From Sphingomonas sp. CROZ-RG-20F-R02-07 (GTDB taxonomy: Bacteria > Pseudomonadota > Alphaproteobacteria > Sphingomonadales > Sphingomonadaceae): a stretch of 64,000 nucleotides of DNA. The translations under genes and the position numbers were made by a program. Location: assembly GCF_022662335.1 (NCBI RefSeq), contig NZ_JAKNQJ010000008.1, positions 1-64,000 of the forward strand, in the 5' to 3' direction. How positions within the stretch are numbered: the stretch's first letter is position 1; each line of letters begins with the position of its first letter. Positions 1 through 8,603 of this stretch are shown in pieces. The notes under the pieces were generated by a model. The model was given only the letters and a program-made list of their open reading frames with translations. It was not told where the DNA came from and ran no database searches.

Positions 1-505
1 CTTACACAGCGCCGTCAGCGCCTCGCGGCCGATATGATCGTCCTTGGCAGCCCGGAACGCGATACGGCCGTCTGGTAGCGTGCGCTCCATGATGCCTGCG
101 CAGACCTCGATCTGCGCGCCCGCTTTCCGAGGGCAGCTTGGCAACAACGCGGCTCATGTCGATGTTGGCGGGCACACTGACAGTGCCGGATGCGGGAAAT
201 CCGTGCTGCTGCCCGAGAATGATTCCCGTGAACTGCTCGGCGAGCCAGAATGGCGCTCCCATGCGCGTCGCTGCGGCCACTAGGACCAGGCTCCCGAGGC
301 CGATGCCAAGGAGCGCTCGCCTCTTGCTCGAGGATCCCCAGCGACCGCTCCGATGACGATGGCCGCCGTTCTTGTTGACGAACCAGGTCGGGCCTGACTG
401 CAGCTCGCGCCGTGCCTTCCAGTCGTTCCACGTAGTGCGCTCGGGTGCGAAGCCCTGCCGATTACGGTAGCGCTCGCGCATGTAGGCGCGGTCATCGAGC
501 CCCAT
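1..505 (-). pseudogene. Hypothetical single-pass membrane protein, frameshifted and running off the left edge
   Basis: I do not recognise the family. From the ATG at 505 (good GGAGAG Shine-Dalgarno) the protein has a basic cytoplasmic N-terminus of about 60 residues, one hydrophobic segment (LLGIGLGSLVLVAAA) and a probable periplasmic domain. After the motif VVAKLPSE the reading frame degenerates. Removing one G from the run at 119-121 restores a protein-like frame that continues ESGAQIEVCAGIMERTLP and stays open to position 1. The start overlaps the end of the upstream 244-aa gene by 14 bp, so it belongs to the traD-traI operon. The shift is either real decay or a homopolymer sequencing error; I cannot tell which. 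Confidence 0.55.
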
Positions 506-1226
506 CTTGGCTCTCCGTGAAGGGCGCGTAGCTAGTAGCCATGTCCACATCGATCCGTCCAAGCATCGCATGGTCTCGCAGCGATGCGACGACGGCTTGC
601 GGCTCATGGTCGGGTCGGTCTGGGTCGCGGTGAACGAAGAGCAGAGCCGAGGCAGGCCCAGCTAACCAGCGCACGATCGAGGTCTTGGGCATCCGCGGAT
701 CGTGGTCGGCGATCGACTGCAACGGCGTTCTGACGCCAGCAAGCACCGTCTCGGCCCAACGGAGGGCTTTGCGACATGTCGGATCGTGACCGGCGAGCTC
801 GGCTATCGCATCAGGAGGAAGATCGCGAACAAGGTCGCGCACGCCGGAGAGCATGGCGCCGGGCTGCAGGCCTACATGGTCGACGGCCCGCATGAGGACG
901 TAGCGGGACGCATAGCGCCAGCTTGGGTCGAGGTCCCGTGGATCAATGGGGATGAGCGCTTCGACCGCGGACGATCGCGCGTAGCTGCTCGGATGATCGG
1001 CGAAGAAGTCCCAATTGCCGCGCGCCGGATCGATCATGAGGTCGCGCGTTTGGTCTGCCAGAGCAATGAAGGCGTCGCCGGTGCCGATCACGACGATCCG
1101 GTCACCGTTGCCCTTCCGCATTGCTCGAAGCGTGTCGGCAACCAATGTATCGGGCTCAGCGATGGTCAGCCGTGTCCGAGCCGGCTCGGGTTCATGCTGG
1201 AAGCGGAACGGATAGCTAATCCCCAT
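492..1226 (-). CDS. Hypothetical protein (244 aa) of the traD-traI operon
   Basis: A 244-residue soluble protein with no membrane segment and no motif I recognise. It has a plausible alpha/beta composition (for example DRIVVIGTGDAF near residue 45, a hydrophobic strand plus glycine turn). The ATG at 1226 has AAGG about 9 nt upstream. It overlaps the preceding gene by 11 bp and the following gene by 14 bp, so it is translationally coupled within the mobilisation operon. A role in transfer is inferred only from position. Confidence 0.7.
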   Translation of the reverse strand: MGISYPFRFQHEPEPARTRLTIAEPDTLVADTLRAMRKGNGDRIVVIGTGDAFIALADQTRDLMIDPARGNWDFFADHPSSYARSSAVEALIPIDPRDLDPSWRYASRYVLMRAVDHVGLQPGAMLSGVRDLVRDLPPDAIAELAGHDPTCRKALRWAETVLAGVRTPLQSIADHDPRMPKTSIVRWLAGPASALLFVHRDPDRPDHEPQAVVASLRDHAMLGRIDVDMATSYAPFTESQDGAR

Positions 1227-1542
1227 GACAAAGCGACCTTTCGTGCTGTGGAGGGGTGAAGGAGCCGCCTTCGGTCTGCAGCGACGCGCCGATCACGGCG
1301 CATCCGAGAGCCCAGGCGAGCGTGAAGATGGCAACCAACGCCGCTAGGAGGCTCGTCAGGCGCACTCGGGTCATCGCGCGCGCAGATTGACCCTGCGCCG
1401 GCGACAAGCGCTCCTGCGGCGTCTGCTGCGGACGTGGTGGCTCGCAGCCCGCTCCCTCGATCGCGCCGTCTGGCGGTGCGTCGAGGCGGATGGTGCGCCC
1501 GGTTGGCCGCGCACGCATGAAGTCGCGATCGGAGAGGCTCAT
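1216..1542 (-). CDS. Small membrane protein of the traI operon (108 aa)
   Basis: A 108-residue protein with a proline- and arginine-rich N-terminal half and one clear transmembrane segment at about residues 62-88 (LTSLLAALVAIFTLAWALG...). The ATG at 1542 overlaps the stop of the preceding 80-aa gene (ATGA) and its end overlaps the next gene by 11 bp. That is typical of coupled translation. Function unknown. Its place after traI would fit an accessory transfer or exclusion role, but nothing in the sequence proves it. Confidence 0.65.
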   Translation of the reverse strand: MSLSDRDFMRARPTGRTIRLDAPPDGAIEGAGCEPPRPQQTPQERLSPAQGQSARAMTRVRLTSLLAALVAIFTLAWALGCAVIGASLQTEGGSFTPPQHERSLCHGD

Positions 1543-1781
1543 GCCGGCACATCCGCGACGGAACGCGATGCCCGCAGCGCTCGGGTGACCGGCACAAGGA
1601 CGGCGTAGGTCAGCGCGAAGACGGAGGCCATGGCCAGTGTCTCGGCGCCCCATTGCAGCGCGTGGTCGTGCTGCGCGAGGCGGCTGCACTCCGCAAGCGT
1701 GTGCGTATTGAGGTCGCACGGATGCCAATGCTTGATCGCGAGCACATGTTCGAGGGTGAGAGGCGTGGTGGGCATGGTCAT
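1539..1781 (-). CDS. Small membrane protein directly downstream of traI (80 aa)
   Basis: An 80-residue protein with a polar N-terminus rich in His, Leu and Cys and one hydrophobic segment at about residues 48-66 (LAMASVFALTYAVLVPV). Its ATG overlaps the traI stop by 4 bp (ATGA, 1778-1781), and its own stop overlaps the next start in the same way. Expression must therefore be coupled to traI. I do not recognise the family. Confidence 0.65.
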   Translation of the reverse strand: MTMPTTPLTLEHVLAIKHWHPCDLNTHTLAECSRLAQHDHALQWGAETLAMASVFALTYAVLVPVTRALRASRSVADVPA

Positions 1782-4700
1782 AGCTCCAGTCCGATGTCTT
1801 TCTCGGGGAAGGGCAGCTCGATCGCGGGCGGCTCGGCACCGATCCGCAGCGATGCGGCCGAGAGGGTGGGATCGTTCTTGAAGTCAGGCGCTGTCGGGCC
1901 TGTGCTCATCGCGGCCGGCGTGATCATGTCCGCCTTGTCGCCGACCAGCTTCTCGGGTCCTCGATCGAGATCGGGAGGCAGGGTCGGGTTGAATGAGCCA
2001 GAGGAGCCCAAGCCGCTCGGGCTGCCGCCTAGACCCGACGCCGCTCCGTTCTCCGGCAGCGAGCTTCGCGCTGGGTCGATCGACAACTCGCCGGTGGTTT
2101 CGAGCGCGGAGGTCTTGTTACCCTCGTTGCGCTCGATCGCCTGGGTCAGCTTCTCGCGATTGTCGGTAAACAGCTGGATATCGTCACGGACGCGTGTGAC
2201 CGTGACGTTGAAGAGCCGCTGATTGGAGAGGTTGGACTCCTTGTAGCTCATTACGGCGATCGCGTTGTCGGCGGTGATGCCCTGAGCGGCGTGCATGTTG
2301 AGCGCGTAGGCGAGGCTGATGCGCTCCATCATAGGGTCGCCGGGCTTCAGCTCATGGATGCGCCCGTCGCTCGCCTCCACCTTGATCCCTGACGGATCGG
2401 CCGACAGCACGCGCGCGATGTCGTTGTTGTTGAGACCGCGATCCTTGTCGTTCGTCGTCCAGCGGATCTTGTCGCCTTCGTGGAGCTTGATTTCCTCCCT
2501 CTGGGCGAGTTGCATCGCATCGGTCTTGTCGAGAGGCGAGATCTTCTGCGGGTCGAAGGTTTTGACCTTGTTGCCGATCTGGACTTGGACATGCCCTTTG
2601 GCATTGACCCCGATCACGTCAAAGGTGCCCCGCGGCAGGCCAAGCTCGCGGATCGCAAACCGCAGATCGATGACGAGCCGTGCATCGCCCTTCGCCTCGT
2701 AAGCCTGGGGGTAGCGGAGTTCTTCCCGGGTCAGGTTGACCTTATCGAGGACGCCAATTTCCACTCCCTCACCCTTCAGCGTCCCTTCGGCAGCGAGACC
2801 TTCCTGTATGCGGATGTTGAGCTCGGCACGGGCCACCCGCCCCGACGAGAACATCGCTGTTGAGGCCCGCTGCTCGGGCGTGAGGCCTAGCCAGTGTTCG
2901 GATGCCGCTTTCACGTGCTCGGGATTGGCAGTCACCTTGTTGCCGAGCATCGCCATGGCTTCGCGAGCCGCGCCGCGATTGGTGAGCGCAGCAACGGTCC
3001 GCAGCTGCTCGGTTCGTTGGCGCAGGTTCTCATCCATGCGCGCCATCGTGATCCCGCCCGCCTGCGCGAGTGCGAAGGCCTTGCCGGCGTCGACCGCCGT
3101 GATCTGCTGGCGATCGCCAATCATCAGGTATCGATCGACCCCAAGCGCGTTGGCGATCCCGACCAGGTGCTTCATCTGGTCCGATCCGACCATGGACGCC
3201 TCGTCGAGGATGATGGTGGTGCCGGCCAGCTCGTTGCGGGCGCCGTCATAGTCGGCACCCTTTCCTGCCAGCGCATGACGGGCGTAGCTGTGGACGAAGG
3301 AAGAGACGGTGCGGCTCTCGATGCCGGCCTCCGCGCCAAGCCGGTCGGAGGTGGCCTTCATCAGCGCCAAGCCGACGACCTTGCCCCCTTCCTGTTCGAC
3401 GTTGCGCGAGACGCTCGCGAGCATCGTGGACTTGCCGGCGCCCGACACGCCCTGGACGGCGACGATGCGGTCGGAGGACGTGAGTGCCATCGTTGCGGCC
3501 GCCATCTGGCCAGCGTTCAGTTCCTTGTCGCCGGAAGCGGCATGGAGCCGAGCGATCACCGTCTCCGGCGAGACGATGACGCGCCCCTGTCCCTTGCCCC
3601 GCTCGATCTCAGCTAGGATGCCCCGCTCGGTTGCGAGCGCCTCCGGCGTGGTGACGTGGGTGACGACGCCATCGATGCGGTCCTGCTTACCAGGGATCAG
3701 TTGCTCGGCGCGGATGAGCTCGGACACGCGCCGGTCGACATGGTCGGGTGTGACGCCTTTCAGGCCGCGATCGAGAGCCGTCTTCACGACGTCGGGGATC
3801 GAGAACGCCGCTTCGCGCTGCGCGTGGATCCGGATGGCGGAGGCAACAGCGTGCTGGGCTCGTAGGTCGACCGGAGAGATCCGCAGACGCTCGAGGCCGC
3901 TGGCAATCAGCGGATCGTTCGGGCGGAAAGCGTCCCCAAGCGTCTCACGGATGCCGGCGATGGTCTCGCGGATGCGCTCCATGGTGCCTGGTTTGCTGTC
4001 TATCGCATTACCGCTCGCTCGTGCTTTCGCGGCTTCGACCAGGGCCCGGCCGTCGAACCCCATCTCCGCCGCACGGTCGCGCCACGCTGCACGGAGAGCG
4101 TCGCGATCCTCGACGTTGAGCTTCGCATCGCGGGTGTTTGTGGTGATCCGATCGATCTGCTTGGGGTTGGTTATGCCAAGCTCAGCAGCCTTCGCCCTTA
4201 TGTCGGTGCTGCGCTGGCTGTAGGCCTCGATGACCTTTTTGGGCACGCCGTTGATTTCGAACTGGCCATGTTTGCCGGAGACCGACGTCTCAAAGCCGAT
4301 CTTCGCCAGCTCGGCGCGGTAATTGGCGTGATAGGCCGAACCGATCGTGGTGTTGTTCTTCCATAGCTGACCGTTGTGCAGCGCTTGCCAGACCCCGTTG
4401 GCCATCTTGGTCATGTTGGCGACGAGGACGTGGATGTGCCCCTGCGGGTCGAGCGCACGGCTCGTGTCGTGCTGGAACATGGCGTAGACGAGGTTGCCGG
4501 TGCGGACTGCGTCACCCGCTTTTGAGCGGTCGTATGTGCGCCCTTCGGCGAACGTCTTTTCGACCCACGCCATTGTCGTCTTAACGGCGTTCATATGAGC
4601 TGCGAGGATGCGGGTGTCGCCAGTGACGTAGGCGAGGATGCTCGCGGATTTCGGCATCGAGAATGTCAGGTCGACGCCGTGCTGCCGGTTCGGCACCTGG

Positions 4701-4903
4701 CCGACCTTCTCGCCCGATGGCATCTCACCGTTGAGGATCTTCTCGAACGCCTCCTTGGTGACCTCCCCCTTGAGGCCGATCTCTGCAGCCCCAATGCCGC
4801 CCCAGAGGGTCGCCTCGGAGGAGTGCTCGGCGGTGTAATAGTCGTCCTTGGCGAAGTAGCTCGCTGCGCCGGAAGCCGACTTGACGGAGGCGACGGAAAG
4901 CAT
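1778..4903 (-). CDS. traI: MOBF conjugative relaxase-helicase TraI (TrwC/TraI family)
   Basis: The relaxase nicks one strand at oriT, stays covalently attached to the 5' end and unwinds DNA during transfer. At the N-terminus, tyrosines Y22-Y23 lie in DDYYT, the position of the catalytic tyrosines in TrwC/TraI proteins. The metal-binding histidine triad is in HDTSRALDPQGHIH at about 145-158. The C-terminal half is a RecD-like helicase with Walker A GVSGAGKS near residue 485 and Walker B ILDEAS near 567. At 1041 aa it resembles the R388 TrwC size rather than the much longer F TraI. It starts 3 bp after the traD stop and overlaps the next gene by 4 bp. The C-terminal 100 residues are Pro/Ser/Gly-rich and look disordered. 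Confidence 0.95.
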   Translation of the reverse strand: MLSVASVKSASGAASYFAKDDYYTAEHSSEATLWGGIGAAEIGLKGEVTKEAFEKILNGEMPSGEKVGQVPNRQHGVDLTFSMPKSASILAYVTGDTRILAAHMNAVKTTMAWVEKTFAEGRTYDRSKAGDAVRTGNLVYAMFQHDTSRALDPQGHIHVLVANMTKMANGVWQALHNGQLWKNNTTIGSAYHANYRAELAKIGFETSVSGKHGQFEINGVPKKVIEAYSQRSTDIRAKAAELGITNPKQIDRITTNTRDAKLNVEDRDALRAAWRDRAAEMGFDGRALVEAAKARASGNAIDSKPGTMERIRETIAGIRETLGDAFRPNDPLIASGLERLRISPVDLRAQHAVASAIRIHAQREAAFSIPDVVKTALDRGLKGVTPDHVDRRVSELIRAEQLIPGKQDRIDGVVTHVTTPEALATERGILAEIERGKGQGRVIVSPETVIARLHAASGDKELNAGQMAAATMALTSSDRIVAVQGVSGAGKSTMLASVSRNVEQEGGKVVGLALMKATSDRLGAEAGIESRTVSSFVHSYARHALAGKGADYDGARNELAGTTIILDEASMVGSDQMKHLVGIANALGVDRYLMIGDRQQITAVDAGKAFALAQAGGITMARMDENLRQRTEQLRTVAALTNRGAAREAMAMLGNKVTANPEHVKAASEHWLGLTPEQRASTAMFSSGRVARAELNIRIQEGLAAEGTLKGEGVEIGVLDKVNLTREELRYPQAYEAKGDARLVIDLRFAIRELGLPRGTFDVIGVNAKGHVQVQIGNKVKTFDPQKISPLDKTDAMQLAQREEIKLHEGDKIRWTTNDKDRGLNNNDIARVLSADPSGIKVEASDGRIHELKPGDPMMERISLAYALNMHAAQGITADNAIAVMSYKESNLSNQRLFNVTVTRVRDDIQLFTDNREKLTQAIERNEGNKTSALETTGELSIDPARSSLPENGAASGLGGSPSGLGSSGSFNPTLPPDLDRGPEKLVGDKADMITPAAMSTGPTAPDFKNDPTLSAASLRIGAEPPAIELPFPEKDIGLEL

Positions 4904-4906
4904 CGC

Positions 4907-7393
4907 TTACATCCCCATGTCCATGTCATCGTCGACCGAGGGCGATTGGTCGTGCCCGTGGTGGCGATGATGATGGTCGGCGTTGCCGATGGTGGCGAAG
5001 CCGTCGCGCAGTTCGCGGACCGACTGATCCTCCTGACGGTCGCCGTCGAGACGATCGAGGACGGGGTTGCCGATGGAGCGGGCACCGTCACCACGCGCGG
5101 TCTGCTGGCCCGGATCAAGGCTACGGGTCATGCCCGGATCGGTGAGGCGGAGACCGGCGCGGGCTGCCTTCACAGGTGAAGGTGGTGCCTCCTTTGCGTC
5201 GCCGGACGCCGTTGGACCGGTGCCTTGCGGAGCCGCTCCACCGGATCGACCCGGGATCTGGTCGAGAGCCACTTGGGTTGCGCCGACGACATCCATCGCC
5301 GCGGCCGCCTTCTCGGCTTCGCTCTGACCCTTTCGAGGCTCGGGAGCCGTCCGCTCCGGCTCGTTCTCGCCCCGCTCCTCCACGCCTCCTACGGGCCGTG
5401 TGGGCGTATGCTCCCGGCCACCCTCGCCTCCCTCATCCGCGCCCTTGTTCTTAGCCGCCCGATTTCGCCGCTCTTCCGGCGAAATGTACGGGGTTGGCTT
5501 GAAGTCCTTTCGGGGCATCGAGCCCGGGGCGACTTCGGGATAAGATTTGTAGGTGAGCTTGATCCGAGCAGCCGGGAAACCATCCGGAAATTTCACGAAG
5601 CCGTTTAGCGAGGGAAGGTCGGTGATGTCGTCTGGAAGCACCAGCGGCTCCACCGCGGTGCGCGGCGTGAGCGTCGATGCGTCACGGGTATTGTTGTAGC
5701 CGTAGCTGTAGGCTTCATCGACCTGTCGCACTTCGCGATTGCCGATGAACTCCGAGCATTTCTCCGCGGTAGTCCGGTCCGCCGTGGCGAGGATCAGTTT
5801 GGTACGCGCGAGGCCCGTCAGTGCCGTGGCATTTTGAAGACCGTAGGTCGCGACGAGCTTGTCGAATGAGTGGATCCCGAGGACGAAGGCGCCCCCGAAG
5901 TTCCGGGCCGATTGAAGGCCGTGCTCAATCCCCGGAAGGGCGTGCAGCGCATGGACCTCGTCAAAGAGATACCAGGTGCGAAGATCGCGCGTCTTGGGCA
6001 GTCGCATCAGGTTGTTGACGGCGAGGTCGATCCACAGCGTGAAGAGGCCGCGGGTCATCTCCAGGTCGTTGTACGAGCCGGTGATGAACATGATCGATCC
6101 GTCTCGATTATCGGTCGCGATCCAGTCGCGAATCGAGAACGCCGGAGCCCCGCCCTCGACCGGGTCCGGCATGAAGCGCAACGCCTGTCCGTTGACGTTC
6201 AGCACCGACCGGATTGATTCCGCCATCCGAGCGGCTTTCTCGGTCGTCAGCGGCGCCGCAACGGTGTCCTCAAGCTGGGCGTGGATCTTCTTCAGATCGG
6301 CGGTCATGAGGTGATGGGCGATCGCGGCATTGTTGCCCTCGCCTGCCTCCTGCAGCTTCAGGCACATCTCGATGAAAAGCATTCGCGCAGCGTTCTGCCA
6401 GAACGGTTCCTTGTCGTCGGGATGCGACGGGATCAGTGCCGCTGCTGCCGATACGAAATCGGCATAGTTGCGGCACTCATCGAACAGCGTCCAAGGGGCG
6501 CAGCGTTCGTCCATTGGGTTAAGGATTACGTCGGTTTCGGGGTCGAAAAACGTCTCCACGAACGTGCCGGTGAGATCGAAAATAACGGCTCTGTGACCGC
6601 GTTTGCGAATCTGGGAAACGTGGCTGCGCAACTGCGTCGTCTTGCCCGTCCCGGTCGTGCCGATCAGCATCGTGTGGCTCTGCTCTAGGCGCCACGGATA
6701 GGGAATCCCTGCGATGGAGTATGGAACGTGGATTCCGTCGTCGACGCGGTCGATGATCGGGGCTTTGGCGACCATATTTGGGTCGTAGGGAGGATCGTGC
6801 TCGGCGCACTCCTTCCGGAACTGAATGAGGTTGTGGCGGCGTACGTTGTCGAGCAGCAGCTGCCGTTCGACTAGCATCGATCCACGGTTGTGACGCTCGG
6901 TCAGAACGTCACGGCCGCGCTTGTTCGCCCAGGTGATGAACCAGCTGATCAGCGGGACCGCGACCGCCGTCGCCATCACCAGCGTCGTGAGGAAGATTTT
7001 GACCGTCTGATTCCAGGCGTGAACGACGTTCGGCTCAAAGGGCACGTAGCCGATCGGCACCTTGGTCACGCTGCCATTTGGAAGGGTCAGATTGATCAGG
7101 TGGAAGCGGTCTCCATCCACCCACGTCCAGATGGTCGAATAGAGCTTCATCAGGTCGAGCTGAAACTCGTGCTCGGCCAAGCCGAGCCAGACCATGATGT
7201 TGAATAGGACGATGAAGGATCCGAGCCAGATCCACACGGGCACAAGCGACGCGGCCCAGGCCATTTTGTACTGGCTTGAGAGCAGCTGGGAGCCGCGCGT
7301 GAAATTGCCCGAGTTTCGCGTGATCCGGCCGCGTGCGGAGGCGTGCTCGACGACCGCGGCCTGCCCGTTGAAGCGGATATCACCTTTGCGCAT
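4907..7393 (-). CDS. traD: Type IV coupling protein TraD (VirD4/TraD family)
   Basis: This inner-membrane hexameric ATPase should link the TraI-DNA relaxosome to the F-type secretion channel encoded at 54-64 kb. Two transmembrane regions are visible, at about 48-70 (LVPVWIWLGSFIVLFNIMVWLG) and 132-152. Walker A GTTGTGKTT follows at about 243-251 and a Walker B-like stretch WYLFDEVHAL further on. At 828 aa it has the usual length. The C-terminal 200 residues are charged and low in complexity, ending in a His/Asp/Met-rich tail (HHHRHHGHD...DMDMGM). The start overlaps the upstream ribbon-helix-helix gene by 14 bp, and traI follows 3 bp downstream. Confidence 0.94.
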   Translation of the reverse strand: MRKGDIRFNGQAAVVEHASARGRITRNSGNFTRGSQLLSSQYKMAWAASLVPVWIWLGSFIVLFNIMVWLGLAEHEFQLDLMKLYSTIWTWVDGDRFHLINLTLPNGSVTKVPIGYVPFEPNVVHAWNQTVKIFLTTLVMATAVAVPLISWFITWANKRGRDVLTERHNRGSMLVERQLLLDNVRRHNLIQFRKECAEHDPPYDPNMVAKAPIIDRVDDGIHVPYSIAGIPYPWRLEQSHTMLIGTTGTGKTTQLRSHVSQIRKRGHRAVIFDLTGTFVETFFDPETDVILNPMDERCAPWTLFDECRNYADFVSAAAALIPSHPDDKEPFWQNAARMLFIEMCLKLQEAGEGNNAAIAHHLMTADLKKIHAQLEDTVAAPLTTEKAARMAESIRSVLNVNGQALRFMPDPVEGGAPAFSIRDWIATDNRDGSIMFITGSYNDLEMTRGLFTLWIDLAVNNLMRLPKTRDLRTWYLFDEVHALHALPGIEHGLQSARNFGGAFVLGIHSFDKLVATYGLQNATALTGLARTKLILATADRTTAEKCSEFIGNREVRQVDEAYSYGYNNTRDASTLTPRTAVEPLVLPDDITDLPSLNGFVKFPDGFPAARIKLTYKSYPEVAPGSMPRKDFKPTPYISPEERRNRAAKNKGADEGGEGGREHTPTRPVGGVEERGENEPERTAPEPRKGQSEAEKAAAAMDVVGATQVALDQIPGRSGGAAPQGTGPTASGDAKEAPPSPVKAARAGLRLTDPGMTRSLDPGQQTARGDGARSIGNPVLDRLDGDRQEDQSVRELRDGFATIGNADHHHRHHGHDQSPSVDDDMDMGM

Positions 7394-7670
7394 GGTGGGC
7401 CTCCACGCGCTCCTGAGCGATGTCGATTATCCGCTCAGCGTAGTCGGGATGTTCCCGGGTGACGATGAGGTCCATCGAGGCCGAAAGTTGCTCAAGGATG
7501 AGCAGCACGCGACTGACGTTGAAGGAGTGGCTGGCTGCCGCAAGCGGGACGCCGAAAATCAGCGCCAGGCGGATGATCTCGGAACGGGAAATACCCCGGT
7601 CGGATGCCGCACGGTCTATGGCCGCTCGCTGGTCGTCAGACAGACGCAGCGTGATAGGTGGGTTCGACAT
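7380..7670 (-). CDS. Ribbon-helix-helix DNA-binding protein, probable relaxosome accessory factor (TraY/CopG-like)
   Basis: A 96-residue protein with an N-terminal RHH signature: the strand ITLRLSDDQRAAID followed by helices RGISRSEIIRLAL. The second half (VSRVLLILEQLSASMDLIV) looks like a helical oligomerisation region. I chose the ATG at 7670 (MSNPP...) over an in-frame TTG four codons upstream. It is the first gene of the traD-traI operon and lies immediately beside the proposed oriT. F TraY and R388 TrwA are RHH proteins in the same setting, so oriT binding and autoregulation are the likely roles (inference from family and position). Confidence 0.8.
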   Translation of the reverse strand: MSNPPITLRLSDDQRAAIDRAASDRGISRSEIIRLALIFGVPLAAASHSFNVSRVLLILEQLSASMDLIVTREHPDYAERIIDIAQERVEAHHAQR

Positions 7671-7874
7671 TGCACCATCCAAACTGTGGATGGTGGGAGT
7701 TTCGGAGAGGCCAACTTAGCTCCGTTCGATCGGTAGCGGAAGATGCTTTCTGTGTTACGTGCAACTACACCGGTTTCCGCGCAAAATCAGTGCGTTAGCG
7801 GGCACAACGGGGCCGTATTACACACGACTACGGTATCACCACAGAATACGCGTTCCTTTTCAGGCACTTACACC

Positions 7875-7902
7875 TGCGGTCGCCGCATAGGGTGTGCCTA
7901 TC
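7875..7902 (+). other. oriT: Candidate oriT nic site: hairpin plus F-like GGGTGT/G
   Basis: A perfect 5-bp hairpin TGCGG-TCG-CCGCA (7875-7887), extendable by CCT/AGG with a bulge, is followed by TAGGGTGTGCC. In the MOBF plasmids F and R388 a hairpin precedes nic by a comparable distance, and F is cut in GGGGTGT/GG. By analogy the cut would fall between 7895 and 7896 on the plus strand, sending the DNA to the right in first. The family and spacing rule are established; the exact site here is inference. Confidence 0.5.
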
Positions 7903-7998
7903 CTAGGGACTGTCATAGTGGTCCGAAGCATCATTGCTCTTCGTCCCCATGTTGAGTCAGGGTCCGAAGGGAAAGCCGCCGGAGGCGTCCAGCTTTAG

Positions 7999-8165
7999 GT
8001 GGCGACGTGTCGGGTTTGCGAAGCGATCCGCACCCACGACGGACCCGCCGAAGGCGAGGTCCGTCGAACCCTGTTCGATGATCCGGCAAAGCACGGATTA
8101 TCGGGGGCGCTTCCGACGGCCAAAGGCCGTCATATTAGCTCTCGCTTGCGACACGTCGAAACGCC
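7999..8165 (+). ncRNA. Folded palindromic leader element upstream of the 72-aa gene
   Basis: The outer arms CGACGTGTCG and CGACACGTCG pair perfectly over 10 bp. Inside the outer stem AAGCGA pairs with TCGCTT across a bulge, and two nested hairpins follow (ACGGACC...GGTCCGT near 8038-8064, and GACGGCC-aa-AGGCCGTC near 8114-8130). It ends about 50 bp before the start codon at 8216. It could be an RNA leader, a single-strand promoter or part of oriT; the sequence does not decide between these. Confidence 0.4.
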
Positions 8166-8215
8166 TGTCATCGTCCTACCCGGAGGCTGGCAACACATCA
8201 GGAAAAGGCACGACG

Positions 8216-8434
8216 ATGGCACGCACAATCGAGGAGGAACGCGCGCAGCTCGCGGCTGAGGCAAAGAAGCTGGACGAGCGACGTCGCCAGCTTGCGGAAA
8301 GGGAGCGTTCTGAGCTCCTCAAAGAGGTGGAGAAGTCGGGGCTTCTGAAGGGTGACTCGGAGCAGATTCGATCGATCCTTGGAGCGGTAAAGTCGATGGG
8401 CGTAGCTGAAGTCGCGAAGCGTCTCGCCGCGTAG
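8216..8434 (+). CDS. Small charged coiled-coil protein (72 aa), first plus-strand gene of the leading side
   Basis: A 72-residue protein. Residues 1-40 form a charged heptad-like helix (EEERAQLAAEAKKLDERRRQL). The C-terminal half (SEQIRSILGAVKSMGVAEVAKRLA) could be a small helical hairpin. The ATG at 8216 is preceded by AGGAAAAGG and a terminator hairpin follows 47 bp after the stop, so it is a self-contained transcription unit. No family recognised. It sits next to the candidate oriT and reads away from it, so a relaxosome-related or regulatory role is possible but unproven. Confidence 0.7.
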   Translation: MARTIEEERAQLAAEAKKLDERRRQLAERERSELLKEVEKSGLLKGDSEQIRSILGAVKSMGVAEVAKRLAA

Positions 8435-8480
8435 AAGGACAGCTGTGCAGGCAGGCTGGCGCCTGCCGGGCAAAATGAAA

Positions 8481-8512
8481 GGGGAGAGGCCGTTAGGCCC
8501 TCCCCTTTTTTT
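8481..8512 (+). terminator. Rho-independent terminator of the 72-aa gene
   Basis: GGGGAG-a-GGCC-gtta-GGCC-CTCCCC hairpin followed directly by seven T residues. Confidence 0.85.
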
Positions 8513-8550
8513 CTAACTGGTTGGGCATCGCGAGCTGGAGCCTATCGAGC

Positions 8551-8584
8551 AAAAAAAGGGGAAGCCGGTTTCCCAGCTCCCCCT
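8551..8584 (-). terminator. Rho-independent terminator of the frameshifted 8604-9160 gene
   Basis: Read on the minus strand: GGGGAGCTGG-gaaa-CCGGCTTCCCC, then seven T residues. It lies 20 bp after the stop of the minus-strand gene and is convergent with the terminator at 8481-8512. Confidence 0.8.
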
Positions 8585-8603
8585 GAGATTGTCCGAAGGG
8601 AGG

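Larger units (their letters stand above)
7671..8215. other. Non-coding region between divergent transfer and leading-region genes (oriT region)
   Basis: No convincing gene lies in these 545 bases. The interval separates the minus-strand traY-like/traD/traI operon from the plus-strand 72-aa gene. It contains a candidate nic site (7875-7902), several short inverted repeats (for example CCGTA...TACGG around 7812-7832) and a larger folded element at 7999-8165. Position, divergence and the adjacent RHH gene all fit an origin of transfer. Confidence 0.65.
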
